Notes under the pieces: generated by a model
Told to the model about the DNA's origin: nothing
Database searches by the model: none
The model's input: only the letters and a program-made list of their open reading frames with translations
Source: an uncultured Alistipes sp.
Lineage (GTDB): Bacteria > Bacteroidota > Bacteroidia > Bacteroidales > Rikenellaceae
Direction: 5' to 3'
DNA length: 64,000 bases
NCBI GenBank assembly: GCA_949840605.1
Contig: CATKXN010000001.1
Span: 1 to 64,000, forward strand
Program-made: the position numbers and the translations under genes
Shown here: one piece after another, positions 45,104-54,200 of the stretch
Numbering within the stretch: the stretch's first letter is position 1
How the letters are laid out: each line of letters opens with the position of its first letter

Positions 45104-45337
45104 TTTGCGTAAGTCGAAAATCCCCCTTATCTTTGCAGTGAAGTTTTAAGGTTCATTTAGGTTAGTAGTTTTAGGTTGGTTGAGGAAATCGGCAGGTTGC
45201 AACGGAATGTCCGCTGCTAAGACTCAAGGACGGTGCTCGTTCGACGGGTCGAATACCTCCGATTGAACCTCATTTTCGGAGGGGGTGGTTCCCCGACGAA
45301 AAAGAAGGTCAGTGTCGTGAGACTCGGACCTTTTTTT
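45104..45337 (+). ncRNA. Putative structured small RNA B (Bacteroidales-1/6S-like candidate)
   Basis: A TTTG (45104-45107), 20-bp spacer and TATCTTTG (45128-45135) predict a start near 45141. The transcript of roughly 197 nt shares the first 40 nt with RNA A, then differs. TGAGG-AA-ATCGG-C-AGG can pair with CCT-CCGAT-TGAA-CCTCA to close a domain containing the hairpin TTCGA-CGGG-TCGAA. A second hairpin has TTTTCG/CGAAAA arms. A terminator, AAGGTC ... GGACCTT plus seven Ts, ends at 45337. Length, promoter and terminator fit the description of the Bacteroidales-1 (6S-like) motif, but I cannot confirm the identity. Confidence 0.6.
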
Positions 45338-45354
45338 CATTTCCGGCCGCACCT

Positions 45355-46095
45355 TCAGAGCCCGGCCAGCTCTTCGCGGGTCACCTCCACTTCAATGCAC
45401 CCGAGCCCATAGTATGCTATCTCATACGGATTGTAACTGAAAACGATGCCTTCGGGCGTGACGCGGAAATTATCCGTCGAAGCGATGTATTCGGGGAAGA
45501 ATCCGGCGGCAGCGAGTCCTTCGTCGTCCAGGACGCCGTACTGTCCGTAGAGTTTGCGGCGGATCAGCCGGTCGAGGTTTTCCTGCTGCGCCGCGGTGAA
45601 GAGATCGTACAGGGTGATTTCGTAGCCTCCTTCGAGCGAATAGACGTAGTTCTCGCGGCTGTACATGCCGTGCGCACCGCCGGTGTAGCTCGACGTGGTG
45701 ACGGTGTAGGTGACCAGCGTGTCGACGACGGCCCCTTCCGACTCGGCGGAGATTTCGTATTCCGTATTGCCGCAGCCTGCGGGCAGACTGTCCGCGAGGT
45801 AGATGTCGGCGATTTGCTCCACGGCTGTTGCTGCTGCCTCCCGCACCGTGCCGGAAAAGGCTTCCAGTCCGAAGAAATAGCCGAGGTTCGCCTGCTCGAT
45901 CGCCGTCAGAGCGGGGGAGTCCGCGGCGTTGAGGATCGATGCGAAGCGGTATTCGACCTTGCAGGAGATTCCGTTGCGGTGGATGAGCGTATCGGTGGCG
46001 GCTATGCCGAATTCGGGGCCTGCGGGCTGTTTCGCGCAGGAGACGACTGCGACGGCTGCGGCTGCGGCCAGGTAGGGCGAGAGGCGGATTTTCAT
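45355..46095 (-). CDS. DUF3298/RsiV-like lipoprotein
   Basis: A 246-residue lipoprotein (signal MKIRLSPYLAAAAAVAVVSC). The C-terminal part has the DUF3298 pattern: SSYTGGAHGMYSRENYVYSL, LYDLFTAAQQENLDRLIRRK, then VTPEGIVFSYNPYEIAYYG, a near-invariant ending of this domain, which is also found in RsiV. An N-terminal DUF4163/PdaC-like segment precedes it (ISCKVEYRFA). The function of standalone Bacteroidetes members is unknown; an envelope role, possibly binding cell-wall fragments, is inferred from RsiV. Confidence 0.82.
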   Translation of the reverse strand: MKIRLSPYLAAAAAVAVVSCAKQPAGPEFGIAATDTLIHRNGISCKVEYRFASILNAADSPALTAIEQANLGYFFGLEAFSGTVREAAATAVEQIADIYLADSLPAGCGNTEYEISAESEGAVVDTLVTYTVTTSSYTGGAHGMYSRENYVYSLEGGYEITLYDLFTAAQQENLDRLIRRKLYGQYGVLDDEGLAAAGFFPEYIASTDNFRVTPEGIVFSYNPYEIAYYGLGCIEVEVTREELAGL

Positions 46096-46208
46096 GGCGA
46101 AAATAGTTTTTATCTGCTATAAAGGTAGTTAAAAAGTGGGTTTGGAGGGCTTTTTGCGAAAAAAATCACAGTTTTCGGCGGAAAATTTTGCAGATTTGAA
46201 AGAAGACC

Positions 46209-46216
46209 TTATCTTT
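46209..46216 (+). promoter_or_regulatory. -7 element of the tRNA-Glu promoter
   Basis: A TTATCTTTG-type element lies about 20 bp before the tRNA, with a TTTG roughly 20 bp further upstream, matching the pattern seen before the two small RNAs. Confidence 0.6.
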
Positions 46217-46234
46217 GCACCACGAAACGAAACC

Positions 46235-46309
46235 GGTGGGTTCATCTAAGGGTTAGGATACATGCCTCTCACGCATGACATAGGGGTTCGATTCCCCTAC
46301 CCACTACCA
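46235..46309 (+). tRNA. tRNA-Glu (CUC anticodon), CCA encoded
   Basis: The 75-nt sequence folds with acceptor GGTGGGT/ACCCACT, anticodon stem CATGC/GCATG around loop CTCTCAC (anticodon CTC) and T arm AGGGGTTCGATTCCCCT. Unlike tRNA-Leu in this window, the CCA end is encoded (46307-46309). A T-tailed hairpin follows. Confidence 0.94.
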
Positions 46310-46314
46310 ATCGG

Positions 46315-46342
46315 ACGGCCGCACATGAAGTGCGGTCGTTTT
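46315..46342 (+). terminator. Terminator of tRNA-Glu
   Basis: ACGGCCGCAC (46315-46324) pairs with GTGCGGTCGT (46330-46339), with one G-U pair, around a 5-nt loop and runs into TTTT. Confidence 0.85.
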
Positions 46343-46364
46343 GCGTTTCTTCGCACCGCCCTTG

Positions 46365-46404
46365 AAAAATGCGGCGGCCGCCTCTGTCGAAAGGCGGCCG
46401 CCGC
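46365..46404 (-). terminator. Terminator of the xer-hpf operon
   Basis: A perfect 12-bp stem, GCGGCGGCCGCC (46371-46382) and GGCGGCCGCCGC (46393-46404), is followed on the minus strand by TTTTT (46369-46365), 38 bp after the hpf stop. Confidence 0.85.
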
Positions 46405-46441
46405 GGCGTTCAGTTAGTTAAGGTTAAAGGTTGGTGGGGTT

Positions 46442-46738
46442 TTATTTTTCGGTTTTCGCTTTGAATTTCTCCAACTGGCGCTTCAGGGCGTCGATGGCCT
46501 CGTCGACCGACTCTTCGAAGGCTTTCGACTGGTGGCAGGCCACCAGGTCCTCACCCGGCATGTGCAGCGTGATGGTTGCGAATTTGTTTCCTTTTTCGTG
46601 GTCCTTATCGAGTTTGAGAATGACCTCGGCTCCGGTCGAGCGTTCCGCAAAGCGGTCCAACTTCGCCATCTTGGCATTCACGAATTCGACCAGCCGTTTG
46701 TCGGCGTCGAATTTTACGGATTGAATCTGTACGTTCAT
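46442..46738 (-). CDS. hpf: Ribosome hibernation promoting factor (HPF/RaiA family, short form)
   Basis: A 98-residue protein of the short HPF/YfiA type: MNVQIQSVKFDADKRLVEFV, KMAKLDRFAERSTGAEVILK, ATITLHMPGEDLVACHQSKA and FEESVDEAIDALKRQLEKFK. It binds the 30S decoding region in stationary phase, keeping ribosomes inactive and, with partners, dimerised. It follows the recombinase gene by 22 bp on the same strand, an arrangement I associate with other Bacteroidales. Its 3' untranslated region contains CCCCACCAACCT, nearly complementary to the small-RNA leaders. Confidence 0.95.
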   Translation of the reverse strand: MNVQIQSVKFDADKRLVEFVNAKMAKLDRFAERSTGAEVILKLDKDHEKGNKFATITLHMPGEDLVACHQSKAFEESVDEAIDALKRQLEKFKAKTEK

Positions 46739-46760
46739 AGCCTAATATTATAAAAGTTAA

Positions 46761-47672
46761 TCACTCGCCGCCCTTTTCACGGGGATGGGCTTTAGCATAA
46801 ACCTCCCGGAGCCTGGCGATGCTGTTATGCGTGTAGACCTGCGTGGCCTTCAGCGAAGCGTGCCCCAGAAGTTCCTGTATCTCGCGCATATCTGCTCCGC
46901 CGTTCATCAGGTGCGTCGCGAACGTGTGGCGCAGCACATGAGGGCTTTTTTTACCTTGTACGCCCGCCTTGTCCAACTCTTCCTGCACCGTCCGGTATAC
47001 CGCCGTCCGGGATATGCGTTTTCCTTTGTGAGTTAAAAATAACGCTTTTTCCGGTGAAATGCAAATATTTTGCCTGTCAATTAACCCGATGTAGTGCAAA
47101 ATCTTTTCGCGGACGAATTCCAGGATCGGCACGATGCGCACCTTGTCGCCTTTGCCCCGGACGCGCAGCGAGGTGAAGTCCGCCGAGAAATCCCCGCGGT
47201 CGATGCCGACCAGTTCGGCCAGCCGCAGTCCGCAGGCGTAGAAAAGCAGCACGATGAGCGAATTGCGTTCGCGGGTGAAATCCTCGCTGTCCTGTTCGCA
47301 GTCGCTGACGATCCCGCTCATGCGGCTTTCGGGAACGAACGCCGGCAGCCGGCGCGAGGTCCGCAGCGACGCCACGGGCTGCGTCACGTCGCGGCTGACG
47401 ACGCCCGTGCGCAGCAGCCAGCGGAACAGCGCCCGCAGCGACGAGATCTCGCGGTTCATCGAGGCGGCGCTCACGTGCCCCGTCTCGGTGCGGAAGATTA
47501 TCCATTCGCGAATGTCCTCCGTAGTCACTTGGCACGGGTTGAAATCCGTATCGCCGACCCCCAGCCATGCGAGGAACTGTTCGACGTCGTGGCGGTAGTT
47601 GCGCACGGTGAGCGGGGAGTAGCGGCGTTCCGCCTGGAGGTATCGGATGAAATCGGCGAGCATACGAAACAT
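46761..47672 (-). CDS. Tyrosine recombinase, XerC/XerD-like
   Basis: A 303-residue recombinase with both domains: N-terminal SAM-like core-binding domain (FIRYLQAERRYSPLTVRNYR, EISSLRALFRWLL) and a catalytic domain with Arg in YACGLRLAELVGID, Lys in RVRGKGDKVRIVPI, HVLRHTFATHLMNGG (His, Arg), LLGHASLKATQVYTH (His) and the nucleophilic Tyr in QVYTH. Length and motifs match chromosomal XerC/XerD, which resolve chromosome dimers at dif. Which of the two it is cannot be decided here. It is the first gene of a unit with hpf. Confidence 0.93.
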   Translation of the reverse strand: MFRMLADFIRYLQAERRYSPLTVRNYRHDVEQFLAWLGVGDTDFNPCQVTTEDIREWIIFRTETGHVSAASMNREISSLRALFRWLLRTGVVSRDVTQPVASLRTSRRLPAFVPESRMSGIVSDCEQDSEDFTRERNSLIVLLFYACGLRLAELVGIDRGDFSADFTSLRVRGKGDKVRIVPILEFVREKILHYIGLIDRQNICISPEKALFLTHKGKRISRTAVYRTVQEELDKAGVQGKKSPHVLRHTFATHLMNGGADMREIQELLGHASLKATQVYTHNSIARLREVYAKAHPREKGGE

Positions 47673-47783
47673 AAGGTATAGGATAACGGTGCCTGACCGG
47701 ATCGCATCCGGTTCTGAAACGTGTCGTTACGACGCCAAATATACGCAAAAACCGTTACCTTTGTGCAAAAATAGCGATCTCTT

Positions 47784-48368
47784 ATGAAACAGAGCTGGAA
47801 ACCGGGCACCGTGCTTTATCCCCTGCCGGCGGTGCTGGTGAGCTGCGGGGCGACGCCCGACGAGTACAACCTGCTGACCGTGTCGTGGACCGGTACGGTC
47901 TGCACCGATCCGCCGATGTGCTACATTTCGGTGCGTCCCGAACGCCACTCCTACGAAATCATCCGCCGCACGGGCGAGTTCGTCATCAACCTCACGACGC
48001 GCCGGCTGGCGCGTGCCGCGGACTGGTGCGGCGTGCGCTCGGGCCGCGACTTCGACAAGTTCCGTGAGACGGGCCTTACGGCCGTCGCCTCCGAAAAGGT
48101 CGCCGCGCCGGTCGTCGCCGAGTCTCCCGTGAATATCGAGTGCCGCGTACGGCAGGTGCTGCCGCTCGGGACCCACGACCTGTTCCTGGCCGAGGTGGTC
48201 GGGGTGCAGGCCGACGAGGCCTATATCGACCCGCAGACGGGGCGTTTCTGCCTCGAGCGCGCCGAACCGATCGTCTATTCCCACGGGGAGTATTTCGCGC
48301 TGGGCGAAGCGCTGGGACATTTCGGCTGGTCGGTCCGCAAAAAGAAAACGGTACGTAAAAAACGGTGA
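47784..48368 (+). CDS. Flavin reductase-like FMN-binding split-barrel protein
   Basis: A 194-residue cytoplasmic protein of the flavin reductase-like domain family: an N-terminal YPLPAVLVSCGATPDEYNLL, LTVSWTGTVCTDPPMCYISV, HSYEIIRRTGEFVINLTTRR (FMN contact region) and DLFLAEVVGVQADEAYID. The C-terminus is strongly basic (KKKTVRKKR). It probably binds FMN and uses NAD(P)H, but the substrate is unknown. It is transcribed divergently from the recombinase gene; a TTTG-containing stretch upstream of the start may be the promoter. Confidence 0.9.
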   Translation: MKQSWKPGTVLYPLPAVLVSCGATPDEYNLLTVSWTGTVCTDPPMCYISVRPERHSYEIIRRTGEFVINLTTRRLARAADWCGVRSGRDFDKFRETGLTAVASEKVAAPVVAESPVNIECRVRQVLPLGTHDLFLAEVVGVQADEAYIDPQTGRFCLERAEPIVYSHGEYFALGEALGHFGWSVRKKKTVRKKR

Positions 48369-48397
48369 TATTCAGTAATTTTTGCTACCTTCGCCGT

Positions 48398-49876
48398 ATG
48401 AAGCTCCGTTCGAAAACCTTTCTGCCGTTTGCTTTCTCCGCCGCCGTGGTGCTGGCGGGGTGCATCAAGATGCCCAAGGGCAACGGCCCCGGAGGTCCGG
48501 ACGGCCCGGACGGCCCGGACGGTCCCGAATTCCCCCCCCCCTCGGCGGAGTACCTTTATCCGTTCGGCGATGAACCCCGGAATGTAACGGCCGAGCTGAC
48601 GCTGACTTTCGCTCCGGGGACCGACCTCACGCGTGCGGAGGCTGTCATTCCTCCCCTGAAATACAACAAGTCGCTGCTGGTGATGCTGACGCAGGACGAC
48701 TGCAAGCAGGCGGCTTTTTCGACCACCTGGGCGGCGATCAACGGCCGGCCCCTCTCCGACACCTATTTTTATACGGCGGCGCACCTGCGCGGCGGGGATA
48801 TGCCGCCCGACACCTACGGCTTCGGCAAGACGCTCGGATCGACCGACGGCACGGGCCGTGAAGTGCGTTTCGCCTTTTCGACGACGCTTTCCCCCGAATG
48901 GGAATACATGGATGCCCGGGCGACGGTCCGACCGGGCTATACGGACAACTATTACCGCTTCTTCATGCAGCGGGGGCTGATGTGGGGCGACGTCCGGGAG
49001 ATGCTCAACTACGGTGTCGGCATCGCCTTCCACGACGTGCGTGTGGACGAGGGGTCGACGAACCGGCCCGATTCGATCCTCCGCCATCTCGGGCTTTCGC
49101 AGGAGATTATCCTCGACCGTCTGGCGGGTCGCGGCTGCAAGATGCTGGCCGAGCCCGACGGCAACAAGACTTATGTGGCGGCGGCGATGAGCTACGGACC
49201 GGTCCGGTCGATCGCGGTGCAGTCCGGGGGCGAGAAACTACGGCCTTTCGCCGTGGAGGGCGATCTGGTGAAGACGGCGCTCGAACGGGGATTCTGGCAG
49301 CCGAAGGAGATTCCGGGGGTGATCGAAGCGCAGCTGGCGCGGCCGGTCGGGGAGCGCGAGGCGGTCCACATCGGGGCGCACGGCACCGACCGTTCTTGGT
49401 CCGAAATGCTGCTGTGGCTCAACAACACCTGCGGCAAGGACGGCAGCGACTGCGTGTGGATGCCCTCGCCCGAGGAGTATTTCGAGTACAACTACCTGCG
49501 CCGCCATGCCGTGCCGGCTCTGCGGGCGGAGGAGAACACGCTGCACCTGACGGTCGGCATCTCCGGCGGGCTCTATGCGTGTTACCCGTCGCTGACCGTC
49601 AACATCCGGGGTGTCGATCCCGCGGCATGCACGTCCGTCGAGGGCGGTGCGACGGTGACGGGACTTTCGTGGGGCGTCTGCGCCGAGGCCGAGGGGGACG
49701 GCGAGACGTTGGCCGTGCATATCGACTGCCGCCGTGCGCTTGCGGAACATGCCGCACATTACGTGGAACTTTACGAGAAACGGCCCACGGCGGCCAACCG
49801 TGCCGACGCCCGCTATTTCGTCGGGATGCTGAAGGATTCCGAACGCAAGCAGGCGCTTCTGGAACGGATCGAATAG
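48398..49876 (+). CDS. Lipoprotein with NodB/polysaccharide-deacetylase-like features and a C10 run
   Basis: A 492-residue lipoprotein (VLAGC, about Cys20). After the anchor comes a collagen-like spacer of tandem GPD triplets, then FPPPS, encoded by ten Cs (48532-48541). The body shows a deacetylase-like order: LLVMLTQDDCKQAAF (compare TFDDG of NodB), a GVGIAFHDVRVDEG histidine/aspartate block and MLAEPDGNKTYV. The similarity is weak, so the catalytic assignment is tentative. Slippage by +1 or -1 in the C run brings a stop within about 20 codons, leaving only a short anchored peptide. The run is in frame here. The ATG at 48398 starts the signal peptide. Confidence 0.7.
   Translation: MKLRSKTFLPFAFSAAVVLAGCIKMPKGNGPGGPDGPDGPDGPEFPPPSAEYLYPFGDEPRNVTAELTLTFAPGTDLTRAEAVIPPLKYNKSLLVMLTQDDCKQAAFSTTWAAINGRPLSDTYFYTAAHLRGGDMPPDTYGFGKTLGSTDGTGREVRFAFSTTLSPEWEYMDARATVRPGYTDNYYRFFMQRGLMWGDVREMLNYGVGIAFHDVRVDEGSTNRPDSILRHLGLSQEIILDRLAGRGCKMLAEPDGNKTYVAAAMSYGPVRSIAVQSGGEKLRPFAVEGDLVKTALERGFWQPKEIPGVIEAQLARPVGEREAVHIGAHGTDRSWSEMLLWLNNTCGKDGSDCVWMPSPEEYFEYNYLRRHAVPALRAEENTLHLTVGISGGLYACYPSLTVNIRGVDPAACTSVEGGATVTGLSWGVCAEAEGDGETLAVHIDCRRALAEHAAHYVELYEKRPTAANRADARYFVGMLKDSERKQALLERIE
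48532..48541 (+). repeat. C10 homopolymer in the lipoprotein spacer
   Basis: Ten consecutive Cs encode the end of F and three prolines, just after three 9-bp GGACGGCCC-type repeats (48489-48525) that encode GPD triplets. Ten keeps the 492-residue frame open; 9 or 11 causes an early stop. Confidence 0.95.
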
Positions 49877-49940
49877 CCGGGACGGAATTCTGCGGAATTT
49901 TTCGTATCTTGCATTCCGGAACAACCAACACTTTCCGACA

Positions 49941-51134
49941 ATGAAAAAACTTCTTTTTGCGCTTTCCGGACTGCTCTTCTCGCTGGCTGCCGCGGCGCAG
50001 GATTTCAAGATCACGCACGGCCCCTATCTCTGCGACATGACAAGTGACGGCGTGACGGTCGTCTGGACCACCAGCAAACCGGCCCTTTCGTGGGTCGAGG
50101 CCGCGCCCGACGACGGGCGGAGTTTCTATGCGCAGGAACATACGCGCTACTACCAGACCGTCGCGGGCCGCAAACTGGCCGACAGGACGCTCCATGCCGT
50201 GCGCATCAAGGGGCTGAAACCCGGCACGGACTATTGCTACCGCATCTTTTCGCAGGAGGTCACGGCGTGGCCGCAGCGCGGCAAGGCCACTTACGGGCGT
50301 GTCGCCTCGAGCGACGTTTACCGCCGCAAGCCCTATACGTTCCGGACTTTCCCCGACTCGGGCGCCGACTGCTCGTTCATCATGCTCAACGACATACACG
50401 GACGCGCCGACTACATGACGGAGCTCTGTGAGAAGGTCGATTTCCGCGGGCTGGGATTCGTCGTCTTCAACGGCGACATGTCGAGCAGCGTCGAGAGCGA
50501 GGAACAGCTCTTTGCGGACTATATCGACGCCTCGGCCGCGCTGTTCGCCACCGGGACGCCGATTCTCTTCAACCGCGGCAACCACGAGACGCGCGGCGTC
50601 TGCTCGGACCGTCTGATCGACTATTTCCCGACCCGCAGCGGGGAGTTTTACGGCATGTACCGCTACGGCGACGTCTGCCTGCTGGTGCTCGACTGCGGGG
50701 AGGACAAGCCCGACAGCGATGTCGAATACTACGGGCTGGCCGATTACGACGCCTACCGCGCCGGGGAGTGCGAATGGCTGAAAAAGGCCGTGCGCTCGGA
50801 GGAGTTTCTCTCGGCTTCGGCGCGGATCGTCCTGCTGCACGTGCCTCCGACGACGGGCACGTGGCACGGGAATCTTCATCTCAAGGAGCTCTTCATGCCG
50901 GTGCTGAACGAGGCAGGCGTCGACCTGATGCTCTGCGGCCACGAACACCGCTGTTCGGTCCATCCCGCCGGGGAGCGGGGCGCGCGGTTCCCGATCGTGA
51001 TCAACGACAACAAGAGCTATGCCCGCTGCGACGTTTCGGACAGCCTGATCCGGGTGCGGATCGTCGGTCCCAAAGGCAAGGTCGCCCATACGCACGAATT
51101 TCCGCTGAACCGTCCGGCGGCCGATTCCGAATAG
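49941..51134 (+). CDS. Secreted calcineurin-like metallophosphoesterase, purple acid phosphatase type
   Basis: A 397-residue exported protein (MKKLLFALSGLLFSLAAAAQ). An N-terminal fibronectin-like domain (GVTVVWTTSKPALSWVEAAP, RIKGLKPGTDYCYRI) precedes the metallophosphatase core: FIMLNDIHGRADYM (metal Asp and His), VVFNGDMSSSV, ILFNRGNHETRG (GNHE), IVLLHVPPTT (His) and DLMLCGHEHRCSVH (GHEH). It is complete and of family length. It should hydrolyse phosphomonoesters or diesters in the periplasm or outside. The upstream lipoprotein ends 64 bp before it, so the two may be one unit. Confidence 0.92.
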   Translation: MKKLLFALSGLLFSLAAAAQDFKITHGPYLCDMTSDGVTVVWTTSKPALSWVEAAPDDGRSFYAQEHTRYYQTVAGRKLADRTLHAVRIKGLKPGTDYCYRIFSQEVTAWPQRGKATYGRVASSDVYRRKPYTFRTFPDSGADCSFIMLNDIHGRADYMTELCEKVDFRGLGFVVFNGDMSSSVESEEQLFADYIDASAALFATGTPILFNRGNHETRGVCSDRLIDYFPTRSGEFYGMYRYGDVCLLVLDCGEDKPDSDVEYYGLADYDAYRAGECEWLKKAVRSEEFLSASARIVLLHVPPTTGTWHGNLHLKELFMPVLNEAGVDLMLCGHEHRCSVHPAGERGARFPIVINDNKSYARCDVSDSLIRVRIVGPKGKVAHTHEFPLNRPAADSE

Positions 51135-51159
51135 TTCGGATAAACCTCCCGGAAATATA

Positions 51160-51187
51160 ACGGGCGGGGGATGTTCCCCCGCCCGTT
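51160..51187. terminator. Bidirectional terminator between convergent genes
   Basis: A perfect 11-bp stem, ACGGGCGGGGG (51160-51170) and CCCCCGCCCGT (51176-51186), lies between the stop of the phosphoesterase (+) and that of the BACON lipoprotein (-). Confidence 0.85.
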
Positions 51188-51206
51188 CGTTGTCGGTATG
51201 CGTCCG

Positions 51207-54200
51207 TTATTCGGTGACGCGGAAACTGTTGAGCCAGAATTGCTGGGTCACGCCGCCGGCCTTCACGCAGGCCAGGCGGAACTGCGTGGTCCGGTCCGCG
51301 CCGTAGACCGTCAGCGTCCTGGTCTCCCAGCCGTCGAAATCCTGTCCCGATGCCGTATTGGGATTGGGCATGAATCCGTCGAGCCGGACGGTGGCCTGCG
51401 TTACGCTTTCGGTCGCCGAGAAAGAACCGGTTCCGATGATTTCGATAAGGGCGCTTTTCTTGTTTTCCGCATTGCCCGTGAGTTCCATTTCGACGGAGAT
51501 GTCGGCCGGTGTTGACCTCAATTTCGTCATGGCCGGCGAGGTGATGGCTCCCAGGGCACTTCCGGTACCGAACTGGATACATTGGTATTTGGCATAAACC
51601 CGGCGCCAGTCGTTTCCGGTCGAGGTGTCGTTTATGCCCGCGATCCAACCGGCAGCTGCGAATCCGGCCTGCTTGCTGACCCAGTCGTTGTTGTGAGTGA
51701 CCCAGTCGAACGTATCCTCGAAGACGACCGTGACGGGTTTGACGCTGCCCGGGACGACCTCGATATCGTCCACTGCGTAGCGGGCCGCACCGCTCTTTTC
51801 CGTGCCGCCGACCGTGGCGTAGATGATCAGGCGGTCGGTCGGTTTCACGCCGGGCACCTCGAACGATACGTCGGTCCAGGTCTGCGGAGTCGCCGCTACG
51901 GGAGCTTCGTCGGCCGTGAAGACGATGTTTTTCGTCAGCGTATAGGCGTCCGCATAGCTTTTCAGATTGGCGTCGGTGACACTCTCCGGCACGACGCCGA
52001 CCCGGATCACGGCCTTGTCGATCGTGAAGGCCGAACCGTCGGCGCTGGGTTCGTTCCAGTTGCCGAGGCGGAACGAGATGCGCACATTCGAGGGCTCGCT
52101 CAGCCCGCCCAGTTTCGGCGTCACGAGGAAGCCCGCCTTGCTGCCGGTGCCCAGTTTGATGTAACCCGGGTATTCGTAGGCGCGCAGTCCGTACCAGTCG
52201 CTCAGTTCCCGGTCGGTCGTGAAAGCCGGCAGGTTGGCGCCGTGGGTGTTGAAAATGTCTGCCGAACCGCCCGTATTGGCGTTGGTCAGTGCGTTCGCAG
52301 GGGCGTCGGGCCGGGTGTTTTTGTCTACCGTCGCGGGACGCAGGCCGTATGCCTTGAACATATGGTCGCCGCACCATTTCAGCCGGTCGAAACGCATCGA
52401 GACCAGAGCGCCCGGCGCGGCGGTCTGCGCGGCGGCCGTGCGGCTTTCGAGGAAGACGTAGGGCGAATCCTCCACGCCTTCGGCCGTGCTGACCGTCTGC
52501 ACGGCCAGCTGGTAGGTCGTCGAGGGCTCGAGGCCGCCGAAAGTGAAGATCGGGGTCGGGAATTTCGCACTCAGCGTGAATTCCGGCGACTGTTGGACGG
52601 GTTCGCCCTCCTTGTCGGTGAACAGCGCCGCCCGGTATTTGTGCGTCGGTTCGGCGGGTTCGTCCCAGCCGAAAGTCAGCGCCGTGGCCGATGCGTCGAT
52701 CAGCATGAGGCCGGCGGGCGACGGGGCGTATTGAAGCTCCTCGCCGTTCTGTGTCACGCCGAGCGTCGCGATCACATCGCCGTCGATAAGGAACTCGACC
52801 GTCGCGGGGCGTTCGGCTCCGGTCTGGTTGCGTCCGGCGGTGACCGTCACCGTCGAGGTTCCCGCGTCGCCGCCTTCGGGCGCGAACGACAGCCAGCCGG
52901 CCTCGCTGCGGACGCTCCATGCGCCGTTGGCCGTCACTTTTACCGGCTGGCCTTCGCCTGCGGTGACGAATTCGAGCGATTCGGGGTCGGTCGTGAGTTC
53001 GGGCTTGAAGTCGCCGGGTTTCTCGGTGACGTGGATCAGCCGGAAGCGGTCGATGAACCAGCGGTTGTTGTCTTCGGCCGTCGAGCCGATGTAGATCTGC
53101 GTCGCGGAGGTGGCTCCGAAAATGCCGAATTCGTGGACGGTCCATTCGTTCCAGCTGCCGACGCTGAAGACCTGCTCGGTGTCCGATGCGTTGCCGATGG
53201 TGCCGCCTCCGACGACGCGGATGCGCAGCTGGTCGTTGTCGGGTTTGTTGTTCAGCGTCCATCCGGCCAGCGTCAGTTCGACGGTGACGTCCCTGGCCTC
53301 GCTGCCGATGGCTTCGAGTTTGGGCGAGAAGAGTCCTGCGCCGCCGTTGGCCCAGCCGTTTTTGAGGAATCCGGTTCCGCTGGCCGAGCCTGCCGAACGC
53401 GCGTAGGAGGTTGCACGGCCCGTTTCGATCGTCCAGCCGTTGGTCGAGGAGGGATAGCCGCTCCATTTGTCGATGCGTGTGCCGTCGGCACCCGTCCAGG
53501 CGTCGCTCTTCACGTAGGAGGCGTTATCGGCCCATGAGAAGTCGTCCTCCCAGAGCACCGTGCGGATGTAGTTGACGACGTCTTCGAGGAAGGTGATCGT
53601 TTCACCCGTTCCGTCTCCCTCTTCGAGCGCGGGATCGTCGATGCGGTAGCCTGCCGAGGCGCTTTCGAAGCGGAAGAAGACCGCCGGGCAATCCTCCTTG
53701 ATGAAGAACGGGATGCGCACCGTGCTCCATTTGCCGGCTTCGGCCGCCGAGGCCGGCAGCGTGTACGCCACGGGGGTCCACTGCGCGCGGTCCTGGCTGA
53801 TGCAGAGTCTGAGTTCGTCGGCGGAAGGCACTTTCGTATCGTTGCAGATGCCGAACGAGAAGATGAAGTTGTAGTCGCCCTTGGTGGCGATGCCGCCCAG
53901 CGTGAGCCAGCCGCCGTCGCCGAAGAGGAGGTTGTTGCCGCCCGACGCCCCGTCGTAGATCGCCGAGGGCGATCCGGCGTCGAGGGTGGCGTCCCGGCCG
54001 TCGTAGTAGGTTTCGTCGACGCCCATGCCGCGCAGATTCCAGCCTTCGAACTCCGCGGCGGAGGCGCCTGCTCCCCCGTCGCCGAAGTCGTCGCCGTAGA
54101 AGTAGACCTGCTCGCCGATGCCGGCCTGCGAGAGCGTCACGGTCGTCGTGACGTTGCGGTTGGTGACCAGTTTCAGTTCGGCCGAGCGGGCGTGTCCGTC

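Noticed and set aside
46421..46440. Third copy of the small-RNA leader
   Set aside because: About 12 nt resemble the leader (AGGTTGGTGGGG), but no TAnnTTTG promoter precedes it on the + strand and it lies in the hpf 3' untranslated region.
48489..48525. GGACGGCCC tandem repeat as a CRISPR or minisatellite
   Set aside because: Three in-frame 9-bp units coding a collagen-like spacer; no spacers between repeats. No CRISPR array was seen anywhere in the window.
51001..53466. 821-codon minus-strand frame overlapping the 1097-residue lipoprotein
   Set aside because: It lies on the same strand as the lipoprotein but in another frame, is extremely arginine-rich, and runs into the convergent phosphoesterase gene.
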